Source of the DNA: Streptomyces sp. M41(2017)
Lineage (GTDB): Bacteria > Actinomycetota > Actinomycetes > Streptomycetales > Streptomycetaceae
Reading direction: 5' to 3'
NCBI RefSeq assembly: GCF_002078175.1
Contig: NZ_MWFK01000001.1
Span: 5,394,001-5,458,000 of the forward strand
DNA length: 64,000 nucleotides
Below are positions 34,746-43,279 of the stretch, piece after piece. The notes below the pieces were generated by a model that ran no database searches, was not told where the DNA came from, and saw only the letters and a list, made by a program, of their open reading frames with translations. A program made the position numbers and the translations under genes. Position 1 is the first letter of the stretch, and each line of letters begins with the position of its first letter.

Positions 34746-35839
34746 CCGCCCCGACCGTCGCCCGCACCGCGCGCGCCGCGCCCCTGCGACTGCACCTGAG
34801 CGAGAGCCCGTACGGGCCCAGCCCGCACGCCCTGCGCGCCGCGCACGCCGCCGTCGACGACACCGGCACCTACCCCGACCCCACCCGCACCGCCCCCGCG
34901 CGGGCCATCGCCGATCTGCTGGGCGTCCACCCCGAACAGGTCGCCGTGGCCAACGGCAGCGACGAACTGGTCCTGCTCACCGCGCTGTGCGTCGGCGACC
35001 CCGGCCGCCCCGGCGTGACCACCGCCGGAACGTTCCCCGGCTACCGCATCTGCCTGGAGACCACCCGTCGCGGCTGCCACGAAGTCCCCCTCGACGGCAC
35101 CTCCCCGGGCGTCACGGCCCTGGCCGACGCCATGGCGAGCGCCGGCATCGCCTATGTGTGCAACCCCCACAACCCCGGCGGAGGCGCCCTGAACCGCGCC
35201 GAACTGGACCTGCTGGTCGAGCGCGCCGCGGCCACCGGCACCCCGCTCGTGGTCGACGAGGCCTACCTCGACTTCGCACCGCCCGGCACCCCGCAGATCC
35301 TCGACCATCTCGGATCCGGCGCGCCCGTCCTTGCACTGCGCACCTTCTCCAAGGCCCACGGCCTCGCCGGTCTGCGCATCGGCTACGCCGTCGGCGACGC
35401 GGGCCTCGTCGCCCGGCTGCGCGAGGTCCAGGGCACCATGCCCTTCAGCGTCAACCGGGCCGCCCAGGCCGCCGCCGTCGCCGCCCTCGCCGACCGCGAG
35501 CACCTGGAGCACGTCCGGACCGGCAACACCGCCGCGCGGGAAGGGTTCCGGGCCGCACTCGCCGCACGCGGCCGGCACGCCCTGCCCTCGGTGACCAACT
35601 TCCTCGCCGTGCCGGTCGGCGACTCCGCCCGCGCCGAACGGCTTCTGGAGGACGACCACGGCATCCTCGTCCGCGACGCGGGCCGCTTCGGCCTGGCCGG
35701 GCACCTCAGGATCTCCGTCGGCCCGGCCGGCCACCTCGACCGCCTGCTCGACGCGCTCGACGCCGTCGACCCCGTGACCCACCGCCGCACGAGCGACCTG
35801 CCCGTGTCCCGCACCACCCCAGCACAGGAGCAGCAGTGA
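34742..35839 (+). CDS. PLP aminotransferase, class I/II (HisC-like)
   Basis: A 365-residue fold-type I aminotransferase. It shows NGSDELVLL (cofactor phosphate loop), CNPHNPGGG (Asn), VDEAYLDF (Asp/Tyr for the pyridine ring) and RTFSKAHGLAGLRIGY with the Schiff-base lysine at about residue 204. It resembles histidinol-phosphate aminotransferases, as do many amino-acid aminotransferases in biosynthetic clusters. With the methyltransferase and cupin it could deaminate and reaminate an amino acid around beta-methylation. Start codon overlaps the cupin stop (ATGA). Confidence 0.85.
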   Translation: MTAPTVARTARAAPLRLHLSESPYGPSPHALRAAHAAVDDTGTYPDPTRTAPARAIADLLGVHPEQVAVANGSDELVLLTALCVGDPGRPGVTTAGTFPGYRICLETTRRGCHEVPLDGTSPGVTALADAMASAGIAYVCNPHNPGGGALNRAELDLLVERAAATGTPLVVDEAYLDFAPPGTPQILDHLGSGAPVLALRTFSKAHGLAGLRIGYAVGDAGLVARLREVQGTMPFSVNRAAQAAAVAALADREHLEHVRTGNTAAREGFRAALAARGRHALPSVTNFLAVPVGDSARAERLLEDDHGILVRDAGRFGLAGHLRISVGPAGHLDRLLDALDAVDPVTHRRTSDLPVSRTTPAQEQQ

Positions 35840-36459
35840 CCCACGTGATCGCCCTCGACCCGCACGACGCCTTCGCCGTACTGCCGTCCACCGGGGAACT
35901 CCCCGACGGCTGGCGCAGCACCGGCTGGTCGGGGGACGAGGAGGCCTGCCGCCGGCAGGTCGCCGCCCGCCCCACAGCCGTCCTCACCACCGAGCGGCTC
36001 CGGCTGCGCGAGGTCCTGCCCGCCGAGGCGCTCGAACTCCGTGAGGGGCGCACCGCGGACCTGCCCTGGCTCGGCGGCACCCCCGGGGAGGGGTCGCGGG
36101 AGGCCGCGGGCCTGCTCGCCGGCGCCCACACGGCGGGCCTGCACCGCTCCGGCTGGGGCATGTACGTGCTGGTCCGCGAGGCCGACGGGCTCGTCGTCGG
36201 CGGCATGGGCTTCCACGGACCGCCGCAGGACGCGGCCGCCGAGATCGGCTTCGACCTCCACCCGGACGCCCGCGGCCACGGCTACGCGACCGAGGCACTG
36301 GCCGCGCTCGCCCGCTGGGCCCTCCAGCAGCCCGGCGTGGACACCGTCGTCTGCACGACCACCGCGGACAACGTGCCTTCCCAGCGGGTCATGGAACGTG
36401 CCGGCTTCGAGCGCCGCCCGGACCGCGACGGCGTTCTCGTCCACGCGCTCACCCGCTGA
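35836..36459 (+). CDS. GNAT acetyltransferase
   Basis: A 207-residue protein from a GTG overlapping the aminotransferase stop. The acetyl-CoA loop is FDLHPDARGHGYATEALAALARWAL near residue 142, followed by DNVPSQRVMERAGFERRP. The first 50 residues have no counterpart in short GNATs. The gene directly precedes the KamA gene, so it may acetylate the amino group of beta-lysine or diaminohexanoate derivatives, or the final product. Confidence 0.8.
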   Translation: MTHVIALDPHDAFAVLPSTGELPDGWRSTGWSGDEEACRRQVAARPTAVLTTERLRLREVLPAEALELREGRTADLPWLGGTPGEGSREAAGLLAGAHTAGLHRSGWGMYVLVREADGLVVGGMGFHGPPQDAAAEIGFDLHPDARGHGYATEALAALARWALQQPGVDTVVCTTTADNVPSQRVMERAGFERRPDRDGVLVHALTR

Positions 36460-36559
36460 CCGAGACCACTCAACCCGGCGGCACCGCACGACCGTTCCGT
36501 GCGGTGCCCCGTCCCGAATCCCCACCCGCCGCGGCGGCCGGGAGAAACCGAGGCACCTC

Positions 36560-37963
36560 GTGAAGACCGCACCCCCGCCGACCGCGCCGCCCACCCGGGC
36601 ATCGGCCGACGCGCTCGCCCAGCCGTACGGCTACCGACGCCACGAGGCCGTCGAGCCCGACTGGCGGCGCTTCCCGGGCTGGCGGGACGTCACCTCCGCC
36701 CAGTGGCGCGACCCGCAGTGGCAGCGCGCCCACTGCGTGAAGGGAGTCCGCCAGCTGCGCGAACTCGCCGGCGCGGGGCTCGACGACGCCTTCTACGAGG
36801 ACCTCGCCGCCGACCAGAAGCAGTTCGCGACGATGCCGATCCTGCTCACCCCGCAGGTCCTCAACACCATCGCCCCGGACGCCGCCCCCGGCACCACCGA
36901 CTGGTATGCCGACCCCGTGCGCCGCTACATGCTGCCGGTGGCCAGCGACCGGCACCCGCGCTGGCCGAGCCACCCCCTCGCCTCCCGCGACTCGTTGCAC
37001 GAGGCCGAGATGTGGGTCGTCGAAGGACTCACCCACCGCTACCCGACCAAGGTGCTCGCCGAACTCGTCACCACCTGCCCGCAGTACTGCGGGCACTGCA
37101 CCCGCATGGACCTCGTCGGCACCTCCACCCCGCAGGTCGACAAGTACCGCTTCGTGCTGCGGCCCGCCGACCGCCTCGACCGCATGATCGCCTACCTGCG
37201 CGCCACCCCCACCGTCCGCGACGTCGTCGTGTCCGGCGGAGACGTCGCCAACGTGCCCTGGCCACGCCTGCGTTCCTTCGTCGACCGACTCCTCGACCTC
37301 GACAACGTCCGCGACATCCGGCTCGCCAGCAAGGGACTGATCGGGCTGCCGCAGCACTGGCTCGCACCCGACGTCCTCGACGGCATGGCCGAACTCGCCG
37401 CCAAGGCCTCCGCCCGAGGCGTCGGCCTCGCCATGCACACCCACGCCAACGCCGCGCAGCAGATCACCCCGCTGGTCGCCGAGGCGTCCCGCGCGCTGCT
37501 CTCCGCCGGACTGCGCGACGTACGCAACCAGGGGGTGCTCCTGAACGGCGTCAACCACACCCCCGAGGCACTGCTCGACCTGTGCTTCGCCCTCCTCGAC
37601 AGCGCCGGCATCATGCCCTACTACTTCTACCTCTGCGACATGGTCCCCGGCGCCGAGCACTGGCGGCTGCCGCTCGCCGAGGCCCAGCGGCTCCAGCACG
37701 CCATCATGGGCTACCTCCCCGGCTTCGCCACACCCCGCCTCGTCTGCGACGTCCCCTACGTCGGCAAGCGCTGGGTGCACCAGGCCGACGCGTACGACCG
37801 TGAACTCGGCGTCTCCGACTGGTCGAAGAACTACCTCACCTCCGTGGAACACGACGCCCCGGACGCCCTGAAGCGCACCCACCACTACTACGACCCGCTG
37901 CACACCCTGCCCGCGTCCGGCCAGGCCCACTGGGCCCAGTGGCAGCCGGGGGAGGAGCAGTGA
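36560..37963 (+). CDS. kamA: KamA-family radical SAM lysine 2,3-aminomutase
   Basis: A 467-residue protein from a GTG at 36560. The radical-SAM cysteines lie in TCPQYCGHCTRMD (Cys173, Cys177, Cys180), then VVSGGDV for SAM binding. DVPYVGKRWV carries the candidate PLP lysine. The family uses a [4Fe-4S] cluster, SAM and PLP to move the amino group of L-lysine from C2 to C3. This member belongs to a divergent KamA branch (the standard GGGGK motif is replaced), so glutamate or another amino acid cannot be excluded. It overlaps the Kdd-KamD gene by 4 nt, and order follows pathway. Confidence 0.87.
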   Translation: MKTAPPPTAPPTRASADALAQPYGYRRHEAVEPDWRRFPGWRDVTSAQWRDPQWQRAHCVKGVRQLRELAGAGLDDAFYEDLAADQKQFATMPILLTPQVLNTIAPDAAPGTTDWYADPVRRYMLPVASDRHPRWPSHPLASRDSLHEAEMWVVEGLTHRYPTKVLAELVTTCPQYCGHCTRMDLVGTSTPQVDKYRFVLRPADRLDRMIAYLRATPTVRDVVVSGGDVANVPWPRLRSFVDRLLDLDNVRDIRLASKGLIGLPQHWLAPDVLDGMAELAAKASARGVGLAMHTHANAAQQITPLVAEASRALLSAGLRDVRNQGVLLNGVNHTPEALLDLCFALLDSAGIMPYYFYLCDMVPGAEHWRLPLAEAQRLQHAIMGYLPGFATPRLVCDVPYVGKRWVHQADAYDRELGVSDWSKNYLTSVEHDAPDALKRTHHYYDPLHTLPASGQAHWAQWQPGEEQ

Positions 37964-40746
37964 ACACGCCCACCGACACCCCGCCCGGCAAGCCCGGTTC
38001 ACCACTCGGCCTGCACCGCGTGCTCGCCCCGGAGGGAGTGCTGCCGCAGGCGGCCCTGCGCCTCGACCCCGACCCGCGGCTGCGCGACGACGAACTCCGC
38101 ATCGACGTCGAGTACCTCAACCTCGACGCGGCGTCCTACCGCCAGCTCCACGAGGAACACGGCGGTGACGGCGACGCCATCCGCGAGGCGGTCCGCGCGA
38201 TCGTGCGGGAGCGCGGCAAGATGCACAACCCCGTCACCGGGTCCGGCGGCATGCTCATCGGGACCGTCGCGGAGGCCGGACCCGAGACGCCGCTCGGCCT
38301 CAAGGCCGGCGAACGGGTCGCGACCCTGGTCTCCCTCACCCTGACCCCGCTCGAACTCACCGACGGCCTGCGCGACTGGGACGGCCTGGGGGAGCGGGTG
38401 CCGGCCCGCGGACACGCCATCCTCTTCGGACGCTCGGTCGCCGCGGTCCTGCCCGCCGACCTGCCCGACGAACTGTCCCTCGCCGTCCTGGACGTCTGCG
38501 GAGCGCCGGCGCTCACCGGCCGCACCGTCGCCGAGTACGCCGCCCGGACCGGCCGCGCCCCCTCGGTGGCCGTCCTGGGCGCGGCCGGCAAGTCGGGCAG
38601 CCTGGCGCTCGCCGCCGCACGCCGCGCCGGCGCCGGCCGCCTGGTGGGTGTCGTCCCGAACGAGGCGGAGGCGACCGCCCTCACCGCCTCCGGCCTGGCC
38701 GGCTCGGTGCTGCGCGCCGACGCCCGTGACGCCGTGGCACTCGCCGACGGACTGGCCGCCCACGGTGGCCCGGCCGACATCACCGTGGTCTGCACCGACG
38801 TGCCCGGCTGCGAACACGCCGCCGTGCTGGCGACCGGGGACGGCGGCACCGTCGTCTTCTTCTCCATGGCGACCTCCTTCCCGGCCGCCGCACTCGGCGC
38901 CGAGGGACTGCGTGCCGACGTCACCATGCTCATCGGCAACGGCTACCAGCCCGGCCACGCCGAGCAGGCACTCCACCTGGTCCGCACCGAACCCGGCGTG
39001 CGCGCCCTCTTCGACCGCAGGATCGGCCCGACGCTCCGGCACGAGGACCCGGCGGTGGCCGCCCCCGCCCCGGCGACCGACCGGGTCGCCTCCGCAGTCG
39101 CGGACGACGCCTCCGCCGTGGTCGTCGACCCCGGCCACACCCCTCGGGCCACCACAGCCCCCGCCGGGAAGCTGGGCCTCGACCCGCGACTCGTGCGCCG
39201 GGCACGGGAACTGGCGGCGCGCGCGGGGGGCGCCGTCGTGGACATGGCCCGGTCCCACACCACGGTCGCCGTGGAACGGGCCGCCCTGCGACTGGCCGGA
39301 CTGTCCGGCGCCGACGCCGAGGGCATCCCCTGGGCCAACCGACTGGTCGACGCCGTACGCGACCAAGTCGGCCTGGAGCACGGCGTGGCCCTGCCCGTGT
39401 GGCACGCCCTGCGCACCGGCTCCTGCCGCGACCTCACCGAACTGGCCTCGCGCGCCACCGCCCGCGACGTGTCCTTCCGGCTGCCCGAGGGCGCCGCCGC
39501 GGACAGCGCGGTCGCCGACGCCCGGCGTGCCATGGCCGGCGGCCTCGCCGTGATCGACGGCCGGCGCCGGGAACGCGACCGGCTGATCGGGCAGTGGGGC
39601 GAGCCCACCGGCCCCCTCATCTACCTCATCGTCGCCACCGGCGACATCCACGAGGACGTCCGGCAGGCGGTCGCCGCCGCCCGCGGCGGCGCCGACGTCA
39701 TCGCGGTGATCCGTTCGACCGGACAGTCGCTGCTCGACTACGTCCCCCACGGCGCCACCCGCGAGGGATACGCGGGCACCTACGCCACGCAGGAGAACTT
39801 CCGCCTGATGCGGGCCGCCCTGGACGGGGTGTCCGCCGAACTCGGCCGCTACATACGCCTCACCAACTACGCGTCCGGTCTGTGCATGCCGGAGATCGCC
39901 ATCCTCGCGGGCCTGGAACGCCTCGACATGATGCTCAACGACTCCATGTACGGCATCCTCTTCCGCGACATCAACCCGGTCCGCACCTTCGTCGACCAGC
40001 GGTTCTCCCGCCAGCTGCACGCCCGCGCCGGCATCGTCATCAACACCGGCGAGGACAACTACCTCACCACCGCCGACGCGATGGACGCGGCCCACACGGT
40101 GACCGCGAGCCAACTCCTCAACGAGTACTTCGGCAAGGAGGCGGGGCTCACCGACGCCCAACTCGGCCTCGGGCACGCCTTCGAGATCGACCCCGACCTG
40201 CCCGACTCCTTCCGCATGGAACTCGCCCACGCCCTGCTCGCCCGCGAGCTGTTCCCCGACGCCCCGCTCAAGTGGATGCCGCCGACCCGCCACATGACCG
40301 GCGACATCTTCCGCGGCTACCTGCTCAACGGCTTCTTCAACCTCGCGGGCGCGCTGACCCGGCAGAACATCCTGCTCGTCGGCATGATGACCGAGGCCGT
40401 CGTCACCCCCTTCCTCTCCGACCGCGACCTGGCGCTGCAGAACGTCCGGTACGTGATGAACGCGGCCGGCTCCCTGGAGGAGGACTTCCGCCCGGCACCC
40501 GGCGGCGCCATCACCCGGCGCGCCGAGGTGGTGCTGCGCGAAGCGGTCGACCTGCTGGAGCGGATCGGTGAACACGGCCTGCTGGACGCCATCGCCGCCG
40601 GCACCTTCGGCGGCATGCGTCGCCCCGTCGACGGAGGCCGTGGCCGGGACGGGGTGGCCGAGTGCGCCCCCGGCTACCGCAACCCGGCCGTCGAACTGCT
40701 CGAAACGTCCCAGGACTCCGACCGTGAAGGAGAAGATCAGCGATGA
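37960..40746 (+). CDS. Fusion of 3,5-diaminohexanoate dehydrogenase (Kdd) and lysine 5,6-aminomutase alpha subunit (KamD)
   Basis: A 928-residue protein from a GTG at 37960. Residues 1-370 match Kdd: GLHRVLAPEGVLPQAALRLD at the start, GKMHNPVTGSGGMLIGTV near residue 90 and a Rossmann NAD site VAVLGAAGKSGSLALAAAR near residue 205. After a ~35-residue linker, residues 405-900 match KamD, the PLP- and B12-dependent mutase subunit (EGIPWANRLVDAV; PLIYLIVATGDIHEDV; QENFRLMRAALDG; INTGEDNYLTTADA). In lysine fermenters these are separate genes. The fusion places the enzyme that oxidises C3-amine to ketone on the mutase that makes its substrate. I know no precedent. Confidence 0.88.
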   Translation: MNTPTDTPPGKPGSPLGLHRVLAPEGVLPQAALRLDPDPRLRDDELRIDVEYLNLDAASYRQLHEEHGGDGDAIREAVRAIVRERGKMHNPVTGSGGMLIGTVAEAGPETPLGLKAGERVATLVSLTLTPLELTDGLRDWDGLGERVPARGHAILFGRSVAAVLPADLPDELSLAVLDVCGAPALTGRTVAEYAARTGRAPSVAVLGAAGKSGSLALAAARRAGAGRLVGVVPNEAEATALTASGLAGSVLRADARDAVALADGLAAHGGPADITVVCTDVPGCEHAAVLATGDGGTVVFFSMATSFPAAALGAEGLRADVTMLIGNGYQPGHAEQALHLVRTEPGVRALFDRRIGPTLRHEDPAVAAPAPATDRVASAVADDASAVVVDPGHTPRATTAPAGKLGLDPRLVRRARELAARAGGAVVDMARSHTTVAVERAALRLAGLSGADAEGIPWANRLVDAVRDQVGLEHGVALPVWHALRTGSCRDLTELASRATARDVSFRLPEGAAADSAVADARRAMAGGLAVIDGRRRERDRLIGQWGEPTGPLIYLIVATGDIHEDVRQAVAAARGGADVIAVIRSTGQSLLDYVPHGATREGYAGTYATQENFRLMRAALDGVSAELGRYIRLTNYASGLCMPEIAILAGLERLDMMLNDSMYGILFRDINPVRTFVDQRFSRQLHARAGIVINTGEDNYLTTADAMDAAHTVTASQLLNEYFGKEAGLTDAQLGLGHAFEIDPDLPDSFRMELAHALLARELFPDAPLKWMPPTRHMTGDIFRGYLLNGFFNLAGALTRQNILLVGMMTEAVVTPFLSDRDLALQNVRYVMNAAGSLEEDFRPAPGGAITRRAEVVLREAVDLLERIGEHGLLDAIAAGTFGGMRRPVDGGRGRDGVAECAPGYRNPAVELLETSQDSDREGEDQR

Positions 40747-41624
40747 ACACCCCCGCCGGACCGCCGCCCGCGGTCCGCCCCTACGGGGACACCACAGGCG
40801 ACGGGATGGTGCAGCTCTCGTTCACCCTCCCGCTGCCGCACGGCGCGCTCGCCGAGGGCACCGCCCTCCAACTGGCCCGCCAGATGGGCATGGACCGCCC
40901 CCTCCTCGTCCACGCTCGCCCGGTAGGGACCGAGTTCACGTTCTGCGTGGTCTACGGCCCGGTCGTGCACGAGGTCGAACTCGACTCCGTGGACGTCGTG
41001 GAGCGCGAGTACCCGCTGCTGTCCTCCCAGGAGGTGGACGAGGGCCTGCACGAGAACCTGGGGCGCGACTGCGTCGTGGTCGGCGCCTGCATCGGAACGG
41101 ACGCGCACACCGTCGGCATCGACGCGATCCTCAACATCAAGGGGTTCGCCGGCCAGAAGGGCCTGGAGTACTACCACTCGATGCGCGTCGTGAACCTGGG
41201 CGCCCAGGTCTCCGTAACCGACCTGGTGCACCGGGCAGTCCGGGAGAACGCCGACGCCGTCCTGGTCTCCCAGGCCGTCACCCAGCGCGACGCCCATCTC
41301 ACCAACGTCCGTGAGCTGAGCGCGGAGCTGGACGCCGCCTACGCCGGACGCCCCCGGCCCCTCCTGGTCGTCGGCGGCCCCCGGTTCGACCCCGCCATGA
41401 CCGCGGACCTGGGCGTCGACCGCATCTTCGGCCGGGGCACCACGCCGGACGACGTCGCCAGCTACCTCGTACACGCCCTGACCGTCGGACGCTCCCGCGT
41501 TCGCGAACTGGATCTGGATGTGGATCTGGACGAGAGCGTGCACGACGGTGAGTCGGCGAGCACGGGCGAGGACGCGGAGGAGACGGCCGGAACCACCGTG
41601 TCCGCCGACAGGAGCTTCCTGTGA
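40743..41624 (+). CDS. kamE: Lysine 5,6-aminomutase beta subunit, adenosylcobalamin-binding (KamE)
   Basis: A 293-residue protein. The base-off B12 motif DxHxxG is seen as DAHTVG (His122 as the cobalt ligand), then INIKGFAGQKGLEYYHSM and LLVVGGPRFDP/FGRGTTPDDVA, which complete the Rossmann-like cobalamin domain. It pairs with the KamD half of the preceding gene to move the terminal amino group of beta-lysine (C6 to C5), giving 3,5-diaminohexanoate. Cobalamin supply should come from the host. The C-terminal 30 residues are acidic and unique. Confidence 0.92.
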   Translation: MNTPAGPPPAVRPYGDTTGDGMVQLSFTLPLPHGALAEGTALQLARQMGMDRPLLVHARPVGTEFTFCVVYGPVVHEVELDSVDVVEREYPLLSSQEVDEGLHENLGRDCVVVGACIGTDAHTVGIDAILNIKGFAGQKGLEYYHSMRVVNLGAQVSVTDLVHRAVRENADAVLVSQAVTQRDAHLTNVRELSAELDAAYAGRPRPLLVVGGPRFDPAMTADLGVDRIFGRGTTPDDVASYLVHALTVGRSRVRELDLDVDLDESVHDGESASTGEDAEETAGTTVSADRSFL

Positions 41625-43279
41625 GCCGGCCGCCGACGACCCCGCCCCCGGTCCCCGCGAAGAACACGAGCGCGCTCGCCACCGCGACGGAGGGCGCGGA
41701 GCCCGAGGACCGGCTCGACACCCGGTTCCGCGAGATCGCCGCCCGCGTGCCCGACCGTACGGCGGTCACCGACGCCTGCGGCTCGGTCACGTACGGACGG
41801 CTCGCCGAGGACGCCGCCGCGGTGACGCGCGTCCTGCGGGGGCACGTGTCGCCCGGGCAGCCCGTTGCCCTGCGGGCCGGTCGGTCCCGGGCCGCCCTGG
41901 GCGGGCTGCTCGGCATCCTGGGCGCCGGTGCCTCCTACCTGCCGGTCGACCCCGGCTATCCGCGGGACCGGCAGCGCCACCTGCTCGACGACTCGGGCAC
42001 GGCACTGGTGCTCACGGAGGGACCACCGGAACCGGGGGAGACGTCACTCGCCCAGGTGGGCCCGCTGACCCTCGCCGCCCGCCGGCCCGTCCCCGGAGCG
42101 CCCGCGCTCCCCCCGGACACCGCTTACACCATCTACACCTCGGGCTCCACCGGTCTTCCCAAGGGATGCGTGGTCGGGCACGGACACCTGCTCGCCCTGC
42201 TCGACGCCGCGCTTCCGCTGTTCGACACCGGGGCCGACGACGTGTGGACCCTGTTCCATTCCTGGAGTTTCGACTTCAGTGTGTGGGAGATCTGGGGCGC
42301 CCTGCTCGGCGGCGGCCGTGCGGTGGTCGTGGACCGTGACACCGCGGCCGATCCCGAGGCCTTCGCGCAGCTGCTCGCGGACGAGGCCGTGACCGTGGTC
42401 AACCAGGTACCGTCCGCCTTCGGCAACCTCGTCGCCGAGACGTCCGCCACCGGGATCCGGCTGCCTGCCCTGCGCCATGTCGTCCTCGGCGGCGAGGCGA
42501 TGGTCCCCGACGACATACGTCGCTGGTGGGCGGCGGACACGGCGCCTCGCGCCTCGGTCACCAACATGTACGGCATCACCGAGACCACCGTCCATGTCAC
42601 GCACTGCCCGCTGACCCCCGACCTCCTCGCGGCCGCGCGCCCGGGCCGCACCCCCATCGGCCGCCCACTGCCCCACTTGGAAGTCGAACTGCGTGACGCG
42701 GGCGGTCTGTTGGTCGGCCCGGGTGAACCCGGAGAGATGTGGGTGGGCGGAGCGGGGGTGAGTCACGGATACCTGGGACGGCACGAGCTGACCGCCGAAC
42801 GTTTCCCCGGTGAACCCGGTGAACCCGGTGAACCCGGCGGCCCGGGTCGGCGCTACCGCAGCGGTGACTGGGCCGTCGCCGACGCCGACGGCCGGCTGTA
42901 CTACGCGGGCCGGATGGACGGTCAGGTCAAACTGCGCGGCTTCCGCGTCGAACTGGGGGAGATCGAGGCCGAGTTGCGGGCGGTCCCCGGCGTGGACGGC
43001 GCCGCCTGCCTCCTCGACGACAGCGGACGCATCCCGGCACTCGCCGCCTATCTGGTCGCCGACCGTGCCGTGGTGCCCCCGGTCCGGGTGCGCGACGCGC
43101 TCGCGGGCCGGCTGCCCGCGCACATGCTTCCGCAACGACTGCACTACCTCGACCGCCTGCCGGTCACCGCGCACGGCAAGCTGGACCGCGACGCCCTGCT
43201 GGCCGGGGCGGTCCCCGGCCGGGACCTGGGGCACGACGCGCCCCGCACGACCAAGGACGGTGGCCACCGTGCCGGTTGA
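41621..43279 (+). CDS. Stand-alone NRPS adenylation enzyme, threonine-like code
   Basis: A 552-residue A domain without carrier. Core motifs are intact: YTSGSTGLPKG, WSFDFSVWEIWG, NMYGITETTVH, YRSGDWA, and the catalytic Lys in TAHGKLDRDAL. Reading the specificity code by position gives D-F-W-N-V-G-M-V-H-K, very close to the published threonine code. Lacking its own carrier it should load the free carrier at 23226. A short PGE repeat (42806-42840) extends the loop before the A7 motif. Start overlaps KamE (GTGA). Confidence 0.9.
   Translation: MSRPPTTPPPVPAKNTSALATATEGAEPEDRLDTRFREIAARVPDRTAVTDACGSVTYGRLAEDAAAVTRVLRGHVSPGQPVALRAGRSRAALGGLLGILGAGASYLPVDPGYPRDRQRHLLDDSGTALVLTEGPPEPGETSLAQVGPLTLAARRPVPGAPALPPDTAYTIYTSGSTGLPKGCVVGHGHLLALLDAALPLFDTGADDVWTLFHSWSFDFSVWEIWGALLGGGRAVVVDRDTAADPEAFAQLLADEAVTVVNQVPSAFGNLVAETSATGIRLPALRHVVLGGEAMVPDDIRRWWAADTAPRASVTNMYGITETTVHVTHCPLTPDLLAAARPGRTPIGRPLPHLEVELRDAGGLLVGPGEPGEMWVGGAGVSHGYLGRHELTAERFPGEPGEPGEPGGPGRRYRSGDWAVADADGRLYYAGRMDGQVKLRGFRVELGEIEAELRAVPGVDGAACLLDDSGRIPALAAYLVADRAVVPPVRVRDALAGRLPAHMLPQRLHYLDRLPVTAHGKLDRDALLAGAVPGRDLGHDAPRTTKDGGHRAG
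42806..42840 (+). repeat. 9-nt coding minisatellite inside the adenylation gene
   Basis: Three exact CCCGGTGAA units (42806-42832) plus a partial degenerate unit encode a Pro-Gly-Glu repeat in the loop before the A7 motif. In-frame expansion or contraction would be tolerated; copy number may vary among strains. Confidence 0.8.

Noticed and set aside
36560-41624. Reading the aminomutase set as ornithine 4,5-aminomutase (OraS/OraE, Ord) genes
   Set aside because: OraE combines PLP and B12 domains in one chain. Here the B12 domain is separate and the dehydrogenase carries Kdd-specific stretches (GKMHNPVTGSGGML).
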